A DNA stretch of 64,000 bases, from the NCBI GenBank assembly GCA_963761985.1, contig CAVXIT010000005.1, forward strand, positions 1 through 64,000, written 5' to 3'. Made by a program: the position numbers and the translations under genes. Shown in pieces: positions 1 through 7,175 of this stretch (position 1 is its first letter; each line of letters begins with the position of its first letter). Under the pieces are notes generated by a model that saw only the letters and a program-made list of their open reading frames with translations, had not been told where the DNA came from and did no database searches. Origin of the DNA: JACCTH01 sp963761985 (GTDB taxonomy: Bacteria > Actinomycetota > Acidimicrobiia > Spongiisociales > ZC4RG35).

Positions 1-53
1 AGATCCAGGTCACGGTTATCCGGGAGTTCCGCGCCACCGACCACGCTCGCTAG
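1..53 (+). CDS. rny: Ribonuclease Y, C-terminal end (partial)
   Basis: Only the last 16 codons lie in the window, ending at TAG 51-53; the gene enters from the left. The peptide IQVTVIREFRATDHAR closely resembles the conserved C-terminus of RNase Y, whose B. subtilis form ends in a VTVIRETRAVEYAK-like stretch. RNase Y is a membrane-anchored endoribonuclease with KH and HD domains that starts mRNA decay. In many Gram-positive genomes it sits between recA/recX and miaB, and miaB follows here within 10 bases. The identification rests on a short peptide plus this context. Confidence 0.7.
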   Translation, partial: IQVTVIREFRATDHAR

Positions 54-62
54 GGGGCGTCA

Positions 63-1436
63 GTGGTGATGATCGCTCCGCCGATTAGAAAGCCGCTGTC
101 AACGCGGCCGCAGACGCGGGGTGGCAAGCGATACCACATCCGAACATTCGGGTGTCAAATGAATGAGCACGACAGCGAACGGATCGCTGGCTTATTTGAA
201 CTTGACGGAATGTCCGCGACGACGGATCTTGATGCGGCTGATGTGCTCTTCATCAACACCTGCACGATCCGGGAGGCGGCCGACAACCGAATGTACGGCA
301 ATCTCGGACAGCTGAAGGAGTGGAAGGACCGGCGTCCCAACTCGTTGCTGGTAGTAGGTGGTTGTGCCGCGCAGAAGGACCGGGAGCTCGTCCGGGAGAA
401 GGCACCGTGGGTTGATGTGGTGATGGGGACCAACAACCTCGACCGGGTGCTCGACCTCATCGACTATGCCGAAGCATGGGGAGGCATCACCGAGGTCGTG
501 GACTCGCTCGAAGCGATGCCGTCGTCATTGCCGGTGCAGCGAGAGCTGGCCCATGCTGCGTGGATTTCGATCCAGGTTGGTTGCAACAACTCCTGCACGT
601 TCTGCATCGTCCCCACCGTGCGGGGGCCGGAGGTGAGCCGACGGCCGGGGGACATCCTGGCCGAGGTCCGCTCGCTAGCTGCCCAGGGAGTGGTCGAGCT
701 CACCCTCCTCGGACAGAACGTCGACACTTACGGCCGGGATCTTGCTCTCGACGGCCGGCGCCGTTCGCTATTTGCTGATCTCCTGCGCCAGGTTGGATCC
801 GTTGACGGAATCTCCCGGGTGCGTTTCACCAGTCCGCACCCGGCCGACTTCAAACGCGATGTCGTTGAAGCAATGGCGGAGACTCAAGCCGTCTGCGAGC
901 AACTTCACCTTCCCTTGCAGTCAGGATCGGATCGCATCCTGAGCGCGATGCGACGCGGCTACAACACCCAGCGCTATCTCGAGAAACTCGCTCTCGCTCG
1001 CGAGTTGATTCCCGATCTGTCGGTCTCCACGGACATCATCGTGGGCTTTCCAGGTGAGACCGAGTCCGACTTCGAGGCGACGCTCGATTTGGTTCGGGAG
1101 GTCGAGTTCGATTCCGCCTTCATGTTCATCTTCTCCCCTCGACCGGGAACCAGGGCTGCAGCCATGGTCGAGGACTTCATCCCCGGAGACGTGATCTCGG
1201 AGCGATTTGCGCGACTGGTCGAGATCCAAAATGCCTCCTCGCTCAAGCGCAATCAGGAGATGGTTGGACGAAGCTACGAGGTGCTGGGCGAGGGGCCGTC
1301 GCGTAAGGATCCTGACGTAGCCACCACTCGCACGCGCGGCGGAAAGCTGGTGCACCTTCGGGGTCAGGTGGGCCCGGGCGAGTTTCGACAAGCGGAGGTC
1401 GTTTCCGCTTCGCCCCATCACCTGCTCGGGCGATGA
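63..1436 (+). CDS. miaB: tRNA-2-methylthio-N6-dimethylallyladenosine synthase MiaB
   Basis: MiaB is a radical-SAM methylthiotransferase that converts i6A37 of tRNAs to ms2i6A37. The N-terminal UPF0004 domain carries the three auxiliary-cluster cysteines at about residues 31, 67 and 101 (FGCQMN, NTCTIR, GGCAAQ). The radical-SAM motif CNNSCTFC is at 174-181, and a TRAM-like RNA-binding domain ends the protein. The length of 457 aa is normal. The start may be GTG 63, GTG 66 or ATG 69; a G-rich stretch at 53-58 serves any of them. It overlaps miaA by 4 bases, so the two tRNA-37 modification enzymes are translationally coupled. Confidence 0.96.
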   Translation: MVMIAPPIRKPLSTRPQTRGGKRYHIRTFGCQMNEHDSERIAGLFELDGMSATTDLDAADVLFINTCTIREAADNRMYGNLGQLKEWKDRRPNSLLVVGGCAAQKDRELVREKAPWVDVVMGTNNLDRVLDLIDYAEAWGGITEVVDSLEAMPSSLPVQRELAHAAWISIQVGCNNSCTFCIVPTVRGPEVSRRPGDILAEVRSLAAQGVVELTLLGQNVDTYGRDLALDGRRRSLFADLLRQVGSVDGISRVRFTSPHPADFKRDVVEAMAETQAVCEQLHLPLQSGSDRILSAMRRGYNTQRYLEKLALARELIPDLSVSTDIIVGFPGETESDFEATLDLVREVEFDSAFMFIFSPRPGTRAAAMVEDFIPGDVISERFARLVEIQNASSLKRNQEMVGRSYEVLGEGPSRKDPDVATTRTRGGKLVHLRGQVGPGEFRQAEVVSASPHHLLGR

Positions 1437-2320
1437 CCCGAATTCTGGCGCTTCTCGGGCCTACCGCCACGGGAAAGACTGCCATTGCCATCGACCTGGC
1501 CGAGCGTCGGGGCATTCCGATTGTTTCCGTCGACAGCATGCAGGTTTATCGAGGACTCGACATTGGAACCGCCAAGCCCACCGCAGCCGAACAGCAGCGG
1601 GTTCCACATCGGATGATCGACCTGGTCGAACCTGACTACGAATACAGCGTCGCGGAGTTTCAGACCGAAGCTCGCCGCCTGATCCAGCGGGAGGAAGAAG
1701 TTCTGATTGTGGGCGGCTCGGGTCTGCACTTCCGCTCGATTGTCGATCCGTTGGAATTTCCTCCAACCGATGCTGGGCTGCGAGCAGAGCTCGAAGCCCT
1801 GGAGAATCCGGTGTCAGTGCTGGTCGGTGCCGATCCCGGCGCCGGCGAACTCGTCGATCTCGCCAACCCGAGACGCGTCGTCCGCGCTCTTGAAGTGCTG
1901 CAGCTGACGGGCCTGACCCCTTCGGCCCGATACGAACAGGAGTCTCGCCGCCAGTTCGACAACTACGTCCCCCTCTATGAGTTCAGCGCGGTCGGTCTCG
2001 ATCCGGGGCCGCTTGTCGCAGAGAGGATTCGCATTCGGATCGAAGGCATGCGCAACGCGGGCTGGTGGGAGGAGGTAGAGGGGCTGCGTGGGAAGCTCGG
2101 TCGCACTGCCCGCGGGGCAGTCGGCTACCGCGAACTGGCTGCAGCGCAGTCTGGACATCGCGATCCAGAAACGGTCTGGGAGGACATCGCGACTGCCTCC
2201 GAGAGGTTGGTGCGCCGCCAGCGAACCTACTTTCGGCGTGACCCTCGAATTCGCTGGATTGGCTGGGACCCTGATGGCAACGTCAGGACCAGGATGATTT
2301 CGGAAGCGTTTGGGCTGTGA
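1433..2320 (+). CDS. miaA: tRNA dimethylallyltransferase MiaA
   Basis: MiaA transfers a dimethylallyl group from DMAPP to N6 of A37 in tRNAs reading U-starting codons, making the substrate for MiaB. The P-loop GPTATGKT lies at residues 9-16, followed by the family stretch SVDSMQVYRGLDIGTAKPT. The C-terminal QRTYFRRDPRI segment is also typical. The length of 295 aa fits the family. ATG 1433 overlaps the miaB stop and the stop overlaps the dapF start, so miaB-miaA-dapF forms one coupled operon. Confidence 0.96.
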   Translation: MTRILALLGPTATGKTAIAIDLAERRGIPIVSVDSMQVYRGLDIGTAKPTAAEQQRVPHRMIDLVEPDYEYSVAEFQTEARRLIQREEEVLIVGGSGLHFRSIVDPLEFPPTDAGLRAELEALENPVSVLVGADPGAGELVDLANPRRVVRALEVLQLTGLTPSARYEQESRRQFDNYVPLYEFSAVGLDPGPLVAERIRIRIEGMRNAGWWEEVEGLRGKLGRTARGAVGYRELAAAQSGHRDPETVWEDIATASERLVRRQRTYFRRDPRIRWIGWDPDGNVRTRMISEAFGL

Positions 2321-3054
2321 TCGAGTTCACAAAAATGGAAGGGCTCGGCAATGACTTTGTCGTGGTCGACGAAAGGGTCGACGTCTCAGCGGACCTCGTC
2401 CGAGTTCTATGCGATCGCCATTTCGGCGTGGGTGCCGACGGAGTTCTCCAGGTGAGCGTGGACCGTGGTGTGGTCCGCATGGACTACTGGAACGCTGATG
2501 GGGGAGGCGCAGAGATGTGTGGCAACGGGCTCCGTTGCGTCGCGCGCTTCGCGTCCGAAAACGGATTGGTATCCACCAAGTCGTTCGTGGTCAAAACCGC
2601 GCTCGGCGAACGGCGGGTAGAGGTAGGCGAAGAGGTCAGGGTCGAGATCGGGGCGGTGAAGCTGGGGGAGTCAAAGTCGTGGCAGGGGGAGACTTTCCAC
2701 GCAGCATCGGTCGGGAACCCTCACCTGGTCAGGTTTGGCGGAAATCCGGACGAAGTAGATGTGCCGAATGTCGGTCGAGAGTTGGAGCAGGCGACTCCGG
2801 GTGGAGTCAACGTCGGTTTTGCCCAGGCGAGCCTTGACGGAATCAAACTGAGGGTGTGGGAACGGGGCGTCGGCGAAACCCTGGCTTGCGGGAGCGGGAT
2901 GGTGGCGGCCGCGGCGGTCGGTCAGCGGCTCGGGCTGAGCGGTGCGACCGTGACGATGACCGTTCGAGGCGGCCAGGCCACCGTTGAACTCGAGGAAGAA
3001 ACGACCTGGCTCTCCGGCCCCGCCCGCCTCGTCTTTAGGGGCGCATTTCTTTAG
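2317..3054 (+). CDS. dapF: Diaminopimelate epimerase
   Basis: DapF interconverts LL- and meso-diaminopimelate, giving the meso form for lysine and peptidoglycan. It is a cofactor-independent epimerase using two cysteines, seen here in MCGNGLRC and in ETLACGSGMV. The N-terminal KMEGLGNDFVVVDER matches the family. At 245 aa it is slightly shorter than many homologues, which run to about 270-280. GTG 2317 overlaps the miaA stop. It converges on lexA, with the two stop codons overlapping at 3051-3054. Confidence 0.95.
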   Translation: MIEFTKMEGLGNDFVVVDERVDVSADLVRVLCDRHFGVGADGVLQVSVDRGVVRMDYWNADGGGAEMCGNGLRCVARFASENGLVSTKSFVVKTALGERRVEVGEEVRVEIGAVKLGESKSWQGETFHAASVGNPHLVRFGGNPDEVDVPNVGRELEQATPGGVNVGFAQASLDGIKLRVWERGVGETLACGSGMVAAAAVGQRLGLSGATVTMTVRGGQATVELEEETTWLSGPARLVFRGAFL

Positions 3055-3680
3055 AGGGTTCGGATTACGTTGTTGACCCGTCCGATGATGTCGACGCCGC
3101 TCTTGTAGGTGATCGGACTCAAGGCGGGGTTCGCCGGCTCCAGCGTCACTGTCCCGTTGCCACGTCGAAGTCTTTTGACTGTTGCTTCCTCGCCCTCGAC
3201 GAGCGCGGCGACGATCTCACCGTCACGACCGTCGGTGCCGTGCTCGATCACCACGAGGTCGCCGTCGAGAATCCCGGCGTCGATCATCGAATCGCCCTTG
3301 ACCCGCAGCATGAACACCTGGCCGCGGCCGACAAGAGAGGTCGGGAGGGAGAGAACCTGTTCGACTTCTTCCGTTGCGAGGATGGGGGCACCGGCGGCGA
3401 TGCGGCCAAGGACGGGGACCTGTCTCACCTGGGGGCTCTGAGCCTTTGAGCGAGGATTGGGTCCGAGTACCTCAATTGCCCGCGGTTTGGAGGGGTCCCG
3501 ACGCAGGTAACCCGCCTTCACCAACGAGGAAAGATGGCTGTGAACGGTCGATGGCGACGACAGCCCGATGGCCTCGCCGATCTCGCGCACCGAGGGTGGA
3601 TAACCCCGGTCGGCGACGGTCTCCCTGATATAGGTCAAGACCTGTTGCTGGCGATCGCTCAAAGTCGGGTTGCGGGCCAC
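3051..3680 (-). CDS. lexA: LexA repressor (SOS response)
   Basis: LexA represses SOS genes and cleaves itself when RecA is activated by DNA damage. The N-terminal winged helix-turn-helix spans about residues 4-68. The cleavage site is Ala96-Gly97 in RIAAGAP, the nucleophile is Ser131 in KGDSMIDAG and the general base is Lys169 in EEATVKR. GTG 3680 is chosen because AAGGAGA lies just upstream and it gives the normal 209 aa; the longer open frame to 4091 runs through the promoter. Two SOS boxes upstream suggest autoregulation and control of the divergent LysM gene. Confidence 0.97.
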   Translation of the reverse strand: MARNPTLSDRQQQVLTYIRETVADRGYPPSVREIGEAIGLSSPSTVHSHLSSLVKAGYLRRDPSKPRAIEVLGPNPRSKAQSPQVRQVPVLGRIAAGAPILATEEVEQVLSLPTSLVGRGQVFMLRVKGDSMIDAGILDGDLVVIEHGTDGRDGEIVAALVEGEEATVKRLRRGNGTVTLEPANPALSPITYKSGVDIIGRVNNVIRTL

Positions 3681-3704
3681 GTTGTCTCCTTCTCGAGTGC
3701 CCCC

Positions 3705-3733
3705 ACAGTAGGAACTTCGTTCGCGAAATCCAA
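3705..3733 (-). promoter_or_regulatory. Predicted lexA promoter
   Basis: On the minus strand TTGGAT (3733-3728) and TACTGT (3710-3705) are separated by 17 bp, 25 bp upstream of the lexA start. The -35 hexamer overlaps the SOS box at 3731-3744, which fits autorepression. The -35 match is only moderate. Confidence 0.5.
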
Positions 3734-3744
3734 ACATCTGTTCG
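3731..3744. promoter_or_regulatory. LexA operator (SOS box), lexA side
   Basis: The sequence CAAACATCTGTTCG differs at one position from the Gram-positive LexA consensus CGAAC-N4-GTTCG. It abuts the predicted lexA -35 element. Its centre lies 35 bp from the second box. Confidence 0.75.
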
Positions 3745-3757
3745 ACTTGCGGCTGAC

Positions 3758-3786
3758 TTGACGGGCGAACAACTGTTCGATAGGGT
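3758..3786 (+). promoter_or_regulatory. Predicted SOS promoter of the LysM gene
   Basis: TTGACG (3758-3763) and TAGGGT (3781-3786) have an ideal 17-bp spacer, and the spacer contains the perfect SOS box at 3766-3779. LexA bound there would block polymerase directly. The LysM gene starts about 100 bp downstream. Confidence 0.7.
3766..3779. promoter_or_regulatory. LexA operator (SOS box), perfect consensus
   Basis: CGAACAACTGTTCG is an exact match to CGAAC-N4-GTTCG. It lies between the -35 and -10 elements of the promoter reading into the LysM gene. Confidence 0.9.
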
Positions 3787-3882
3787 CTCGTACACAGGTT
3801 CGGAATCTTGTCACACCCACCGGATACGTTTGACCCAATGGGTGGACTAGTCCAACCAGGGACTCGAGATCGGAGGAAGACG

Positions 3883-4161
3883 GTGAACCAGAACCAACAG
3901 TCGCTTCCCCTCAAGCTGCTGATCCTCCTCATGGTGACGGCCGCGGTCTTCCTCCTGATCTCGAACCGGGTGGAGGCAGGCGTTCCGGCAGGTGAGCCGG
4001 CTCGACACCGGGTGTTGGCCGGAGAGAGCCTTTGGGAGATCGCCTCGGAGATGGAAGCGGATCGCGACATCCGCGCCCTCGTGGGCGACATCCAGCAGTT
4101 GAACCAACTGTCGGGGCCTACGATCCAACCAGGTCAGGTACTCCTCCTCCCGGCTCCCTAA
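3883..4161 (+). CDS. SOS-inducible LysM membrane protein (YneA/ChiZ-like)
   Basis: A 92-aa protein with a short polar start, one transmembrane segment at about residues 9-25 (LKLLILLMVTAAVFLLI) and a C-terminal LysM peptidoglycan-binding domain (RHRVLAGESLWEIA to IQPGQVLLLP). GTG 3883 has GGAGGA 6 bases upstream. Genes of this design sit beside lexA elsewhere: yneA in Bacillus, and Rv2719c (chiZ) between lexA and nrdR in M. tuberculosis. Those proteins delay cell division during SOS. The perfect SOS box in its promoter supports the same role here. The role is inferred from context, since LysM alone does not show it. Confidence 0.8.
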   Translation: MNQNQQSLPLKLLILLMVTAAVFLLISNRVEAGVPAGEPARHRVLAGESLWEIASEMEADRDIRALVGDIQQLNQLSGPTIQPGQVLLLPAP

Positions 4162-4194
4162 GGCGTGTCATTGCCCCATGGGTACGCTGCGTGG

Positions 4195-4650
4195 GTGCGT
4201 TGTCCCATCTGTGGCCACGAAGAGACGCGAGTCATCGACAGTCGCCCCGCCGACCAGGGGGCGACGATACGGCGACGTCGAAGCTGCTCGGTCTGTGGGC
4301 ATCGGTTCACTACGTACGAACGGAACGCACCCGTGGTGTTGGTGCGGAAACGCAACGGAAGAATCGAGCCCTTCGCGCCCGAGAAACTCCAGCGCGGCGT
4401 CGAGGCGGCATTCGCCGGTGGAACGCTTCCGGGCCCGGGACTCGCACAACTACTCGAGGAAATCGAAGCGATCGCGGCCAACCACGCCGGTCCGATCCGC
4501 AGCGATCAAATCGGGCGGTTGGTGCTCGACGGCCTTCGCGAGCTCGACGAAGTCTCCTACCTACGTTTTGCCTCGGTCTACAAGGGATTTCAGGTAGCCG
4601 GGGATTTCGAACGCGAGATGGCGGCCCTCGAAGACAGCTCGCCGACCTAG
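4195..4650 (+). CDS. nrdR: Transcriptional repressor NrdR
   Basis: NrdR represses ribonucleotide reductase genes, sensing dATP/ATP through an ATP-cone. The N-terminal zinc ribbon has CPIC and CSVC pairs, and the family stretch RRRRSCSVCGHRFTTYER precedes the ATP-cone (about residues 45-140). GTG 4195 directly starts the canonical RCPICGHEETRVIDSR and gives the usual 151 aa; upstream extensions lack similarity to the family. No ribonucleotide reductase gene lies in this window. The gene follows the LysM gene by 33 bases and converges on the next gene with overlapping stops. Confidence 0.96.
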   Translation: MRCPICGHEETRVIDSRPADQGATIRRRRSCSVCGHRFTTYERNAPVVLVRKRNGRIEPFAPEKLQRGVEAAFAGGTLPGPGLAQLLEEIEAIAANHAGPIRSDQIGRLVLDGLRELDEVSYLRFASVYKGFQVAGDFEREMAALEDSSPT

Positions 4651-5984
4651 AGCTGCGACAGACCTCGGATCAACCGGGCCCTTTCGGCGTCGGCCGTCAC
4701 CAGGATTTGTGTCAGGGCGTCCTCACCGCTCTGGGCGAGAATCGCCATTTGGCCCTCGAGGTCGGCTGCCGCCGCGACCGCCGCCTCCTGATTCCCGGCG
4801 GTGAGAGCATCCAGGTATCGAATTCGCCAGGTCTCGACCGAGGCGATGAAGCCTCGCACCTGTTCGACGTGGTCGGCGAGATCAGGGGAAGTGGGAAGGC
4901 CAGCGACGACGTCGGCCAGGCCCACCTGCCATTCGGCGATGCGTGCTGCGGCCATGGTCGAGTCAGAAACGCCTTCTAGACCGGGGCTTTGCCAAAGTGG
5001 CTCCAGGACGACCCGATAGTTCAACGCGTCGCCGAGCGCGGTTCTCAGGGCCAAGGCCGACTGAGCCGCCCCGATCGCTGCCTGGCGATTGGCATTGTCA
5101 TCGGGCATTCCCGCCGCGAGATCAAAAAGCTCCCGTGCGGCCCGATCGACGTTGAGGAGCAGGGCACTCGACTCGGCGACACCGCCGGCGGGATCTGCGA
5201 TCACCGAATCCAGCCGGCTCAGAGACGCCGCCAGATTGGTGGCCGACTCGGAGAGCTCGCTGGTCTGTCGGGCGGTTGTCGCCGCTGGGGCTTGCAACAA
5301 CGACGCGACGAGAGCAACCAGGATGATCAGACTCAGAGTCAAACCCACGATGGTGAACGAGGAGACGCGCCCGCGCCCAAGTTTCGACCGTGCGATCACG
5401 TGCGGCCGCCAGCCCGTGATTTCGAGATCGGGAACCTGCGAACGAGACGAAGGTGCCGGCAACGTGGGCGCAATCCCGGGCGGGGTTGCTTCGGTGATTG
5501 TGACCACCATCTCATCGCGGTCGGTGTAGAAACCAAGCGTTTCCAGCATGGAGAGTTCGATCGAGCCGGTCTCGGGACGCTCGAGCAGACCAACCGCAGT
5601 CGAGCTCGACGAGTGACGGGGCTCAAGACCACCGTTTGCATTGGCCGGTGACAAATCAGACGTCATCCGACCAACGTCGATTACTTCACGGATACCCTTC
5701 GCAGCTTGGTTGCCCCACTCCTTGAATGTCAGGAGGAACGAGGAAAGACTGGCCGGCAGCGATGGCGCGGTGATCGGCGACGGTGTCGGCTTTGGAAGTC
5801 GAGGGCTTGGTGAAGCTGGAGCCCTGCGGATCCGGGGTTCCCGCACCACCTCTCTTTTCGGCTTGGGGGCGAGATGACGCCCGCCACGAGGCGACGTCGT
5901 TGGCAGCGTTTGGGCGGTGACTGGCTGGGTGTGCGCACCCGGCAGGTGCTCGGCATCACAAGCGAGGCAGTAAGAAAGGGCCAA
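4647..5984 (-). CDS. Single-pass membrane protein of unknown function
   Basis: This 445-aa protein is not recognised as a known family. It begins with a CLAC pair that could be half of a zinc site, then a proline/serine-rich region. A transmembrane segment lies at about residues 215-235 (FTIVGLTLSLIILVALVASLL). A long, Ala/Leu-rich helical domain follows and is probably extracytoplasmic. The start is TTG 5984 with GGAG upstream. It is divergent from dut and convergent with nrdR. The topology suggests a surface or sensor-like protein, but no catalytic motif is visible. Confidence 0.75.
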   Translation of the reverse strand: MALSYCLACDAEHLPGAHTQPVTAQTLPTTSPRGGRHLAPKPKREVVREPRIRRAPASPSPRLPKPTPSPITAPSLPASLSSFLLTFKEWGNQAAKGIREVIDVGRMTSDLSPANANGGLEPRHSSSSTAVGLLERPETGSIELSMLETLGFYTDRDEMVVTITEATPPGIAPTLPAPSSRSQVPDLEITGWRPHVIARSKLGRGRVSSFTIVGLTLSLIILVALVASLLQAPAATTARQTSELSESATNLAASLSRLDSVIADPAGGVAESSALLLNVDRAARELFDLAAGMPDDNANRQAAIGAAQSALALRTALGDALNYRVVLEPLWQSPGLEGVSDSTMAAARIAEWQVGLADVVAGLPTSPDLADHVEQVRGFIASVETWRIRYLDALTAGNQEAAVAAAADLEGQMAILAQSGEDALTQILVTADAERARLIRGLSQL

Positions 5985-6057
5985 ATCGGTCTCCGTGGTT
6001 CGGTCTCCGCCCGAAGCCCCAGATCACTGTCAACTGTGCAATCGTTGGTCCAGCGCG

Positions 6058-6486
6058 ATGCACCTTACTTTTAGACGATTCTCAAAGTTGGTATCTGTGC
6101 CAACAGCCCAACACGCGGGCGACGCCGGCTATGACCTCGAGGCGGCAGTCGATGTGGTCCTGGGGCCCGGCGAGCGAGCCCTGGTTCCCACCGGCATCGC
6201 CGTCGCCATCCCCGCCGGATATGCCGGGTTGGTCGTGCCGCGCTCGGGTTGGGCGATCAAACACGGCCTCTCCGTCGTCAATGCGCCGGGAATCGTCGAC
6301 GCCGGATATCGAGGGGAGTTGCAGGCCATCCTCATCAACCACGGATCCGAGCCGATCGAAATCAAGGTTGGCGATCGAATCGCCCAGCTGCTAATCGTGG
6401 CCGTGCCTTCAGTCGAATGGCTCGAAGTCGACGTTCTCGAGGACTCCGATCGGGGTGAGGCGGGGTTCGGCAGCACCGGTCGCTAG
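6058..6486 (+). CDS. dut: Deoxyuridine 5'-triphosphate nucleotidohydrolase
   Basis: dUTPase hydrolyses dUTP to dUMP and diphosphate, keeping uracil out of DNA and feeding dTMP synthesis. Conserved motifs are DAGYDLEAA (motif 1), PRSGWAIKHG (2), NAPGIVDAGYRGE (3), GDRIAQLLI (4) and a C-terminal GEAGFGSTGR (5) that closes over the active site in trimers. ATG 6058 gives 142 aa, normal for the family. The frame stays open back to GTG 5995, and that extension includes a CQLC pair, so a longer start is not excluded. No strong ribosome-binding site precedes ATG 6058. Confidence 0.95.
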   Translation: MHLTFRRFSKLVSVPTAQHAGDAGYDLEAAVDVVLGPGERALVPTGIAVAIPAGYAGLVVPRSGWAIKHGLSVVNAPGIVDAGYRGELQAILINHGSEPIEIKVGDRIAQLLIVAVPSVEWLEVDVLEDSDRGEAGFGSTGR

Positions 6487-6487
6487 G

Positions 6488-6515
6488 TTGGCCGGAGAGC
6501 CGGGTGGATTACAAT
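6488..6515 (+). promoter_or_regulatory. Predicted promoter of the tRNA cluster
   Basis: TTGGCC (6488-6493) and TACAAT (6510-6515) are 16 bp apart. The -10 ends 10 bases before tRNA-Gly. It begins directly after the dut stop codon and probably drives the Gly-Cys-Val tRNA transcript. Confidence 0.6.
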
Positions 6516-6525
6516 GCCGCACTGC

Positions 6526-6598
6526 GCGGAAGTAGCTCAGTTGGTAGAGCGCAACCTTGCCAAGGTTGAGGTCGCGGGTTCGAGCCCCGTCTTCCGCT
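6526..6598 (+). tRNA. tRNA-Gly (GCC)
   Basis: A full cloverleaf: acceptor GCGGAAG pairs with CTTCCGC, the D-arm starts TAGCTCAG, the anticodon loop TTGCCAA carries GCC, and the T-arm has GGTTCGAGCC. The discriminator base is T and CCA is not encoded. Confidence 0.95.
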
Positions 6599-6602
6599 CC
6601 CG

Positions 6603-6673
6603 GGCGACGTGGCCGAGTGGTTAGGCGCGGGTCTGCAAAACCCGTCACTCCGGTTCAATTCCGGACGTCGCCT
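6603..6673 (+). tRNA. tRNA-Cys (GCA)
   Basis: Acceptor GGCGACG pairs with CGTCGCC. The anticodon stem GGGTC closes a loop carrying GCA, and the T-loop is TTCAATT. CCA is encoded at 6674-6676. It follows tRNA-Gly by four bases, so the two are probably co-transcribed. Confidence 0.95.
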
Positions 6674-6685
6674 CCACCCAACAAG

Positions 6686-6734
6686 AAACCTAAGGTTATG
6701 AGCCGTGGAAACAACGGTCTACAGCCTTAAGTTT
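6686..6734 (+). other. Long imperfect hairpin between tRNA-Cys and tRNA-Val
   Basis: Three nested complementary blocks (AAAC/GTTT, TAAGG/CCTTA, CCGT/ACGG) form a 49-base stem-loop with a symmetric 7-by-7 internal loop. It has no U-tract, so it is not a standard terminator. It may be a processing signal in the tRNA transcript or part of a structured RNA. The function is unknown. Confidence 0.5.
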
Positions 6735-6742
6735 CCCGTTGC

Positions 6743-6817
6743 GGGCCCTTAGCTCAGTCCGGCTAGAGCGCTTCCCTGACACGGAAGAGGCCACTGGTTC
6801 AAGTCCAGTAGGGCCCA
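6743..6817 (+). tRNA. tRNA-Val (GAC), island integration site
   Basis: Acceptor GGGCCCT pairs with AGGGCCC, the anticodon stem CTTCC/GGAAG encloses CTGACAC with anticodon GAC, and the T-arm is GGTTCAAGTCC. The discriminator base is A. Its last 17 bases and two more are repeated exactly at 11929-11947, marking it as an integrase target that was rebuilt on integration. Confidence 0.95.
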
Positions 6818-6819
6818 CA
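6801..6819 (+). repeat. Attachment site, left copy (tRNA-Val 3' end)
   Basis: The sequence AAGTCCAGTAGGGCCCACA is identical to 11929-11947. Going 4 bases further left, the match continues with one mismatch. It covers the T-arm and acceptor stem, the usual core for tyrosine recombinases. Confidence 0.85.
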
Positions 6820-6852
6820 GTCAAAAACGTTTATAGCTACTGGGTTTTTGAC
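6820..6852. repeat. Inverted repeat beside the left attachment site
   Basis: GTCAAAAAC (6820-6828) and its exact complement GTTTTTGAC (6844-6852) flank a 15-base loop. It starts one base after the att repeat and includes the integrase stop codon. It could be a leftover recombinase arm site or a bidirectional terminator; there is no clear U-tail. Confidence 0.5.
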
Positions 6853-7139
6853 CCCTCGGCGGTCTGGTAGGCATCGCCAACACTGTGTTGGTCCGCGTAC
6901 GGTCCGCGTGGGAACGGCGTTTTGTCGAGGCGTTCTGCGGCCTCTGAGTCGATGCTTTCAAAGACGTGCCCGTACACGTCGAGGACCGTCCGCACCGAGC
7001 TATGACCCAGCCGTCTGGCAACCACTAGCGGGGGCTCGCCTTGTTCGACCAGGAGGGCACCTTGGCTGTGACGTAGCGAGTGGAATGTGACGCCCAATGC
7101 ACCGGCGGCCTCTACGGCCGGCGTCCAGAATCTGCGCCG
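6837..7139 (-). pseudogene. Tyrosine recombinase (phage-type integrase), C-terminal fragment
   Basis: About 100 residues of the catalytic domain remain. FHSLRHSQGALLVEQG holds the HxxR box, RRLGHSSVRTVLDVYGH holds the second conserved His, and DVYGH holds the tyrosine nucleophile. The frame continues upstream of the first possible start (TTG 7097) with family-like residues FWTPAVEAAGALG and then hits a stop at 7140-7142. The DNA-binding domains and the first catalytic Arg are missing, and no matching fragment is visible upstream. Such an integrase would be inactive. Its place next to tRNA-Val indicates that it inserted the island. Confidence 0.85.
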
Positions 7140-7175
7140 CTATAGGGTCGGATGCGGGCGTTGCGCTCGGGCATC

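Noticed and set aside
3711..3723. A third SOS-like site (GGAAC...GTTCG) upstream of lexA
   Set aside because: The half-sites are 3 bases apart, where LexA needs 4, and the left half-site is imperfect.
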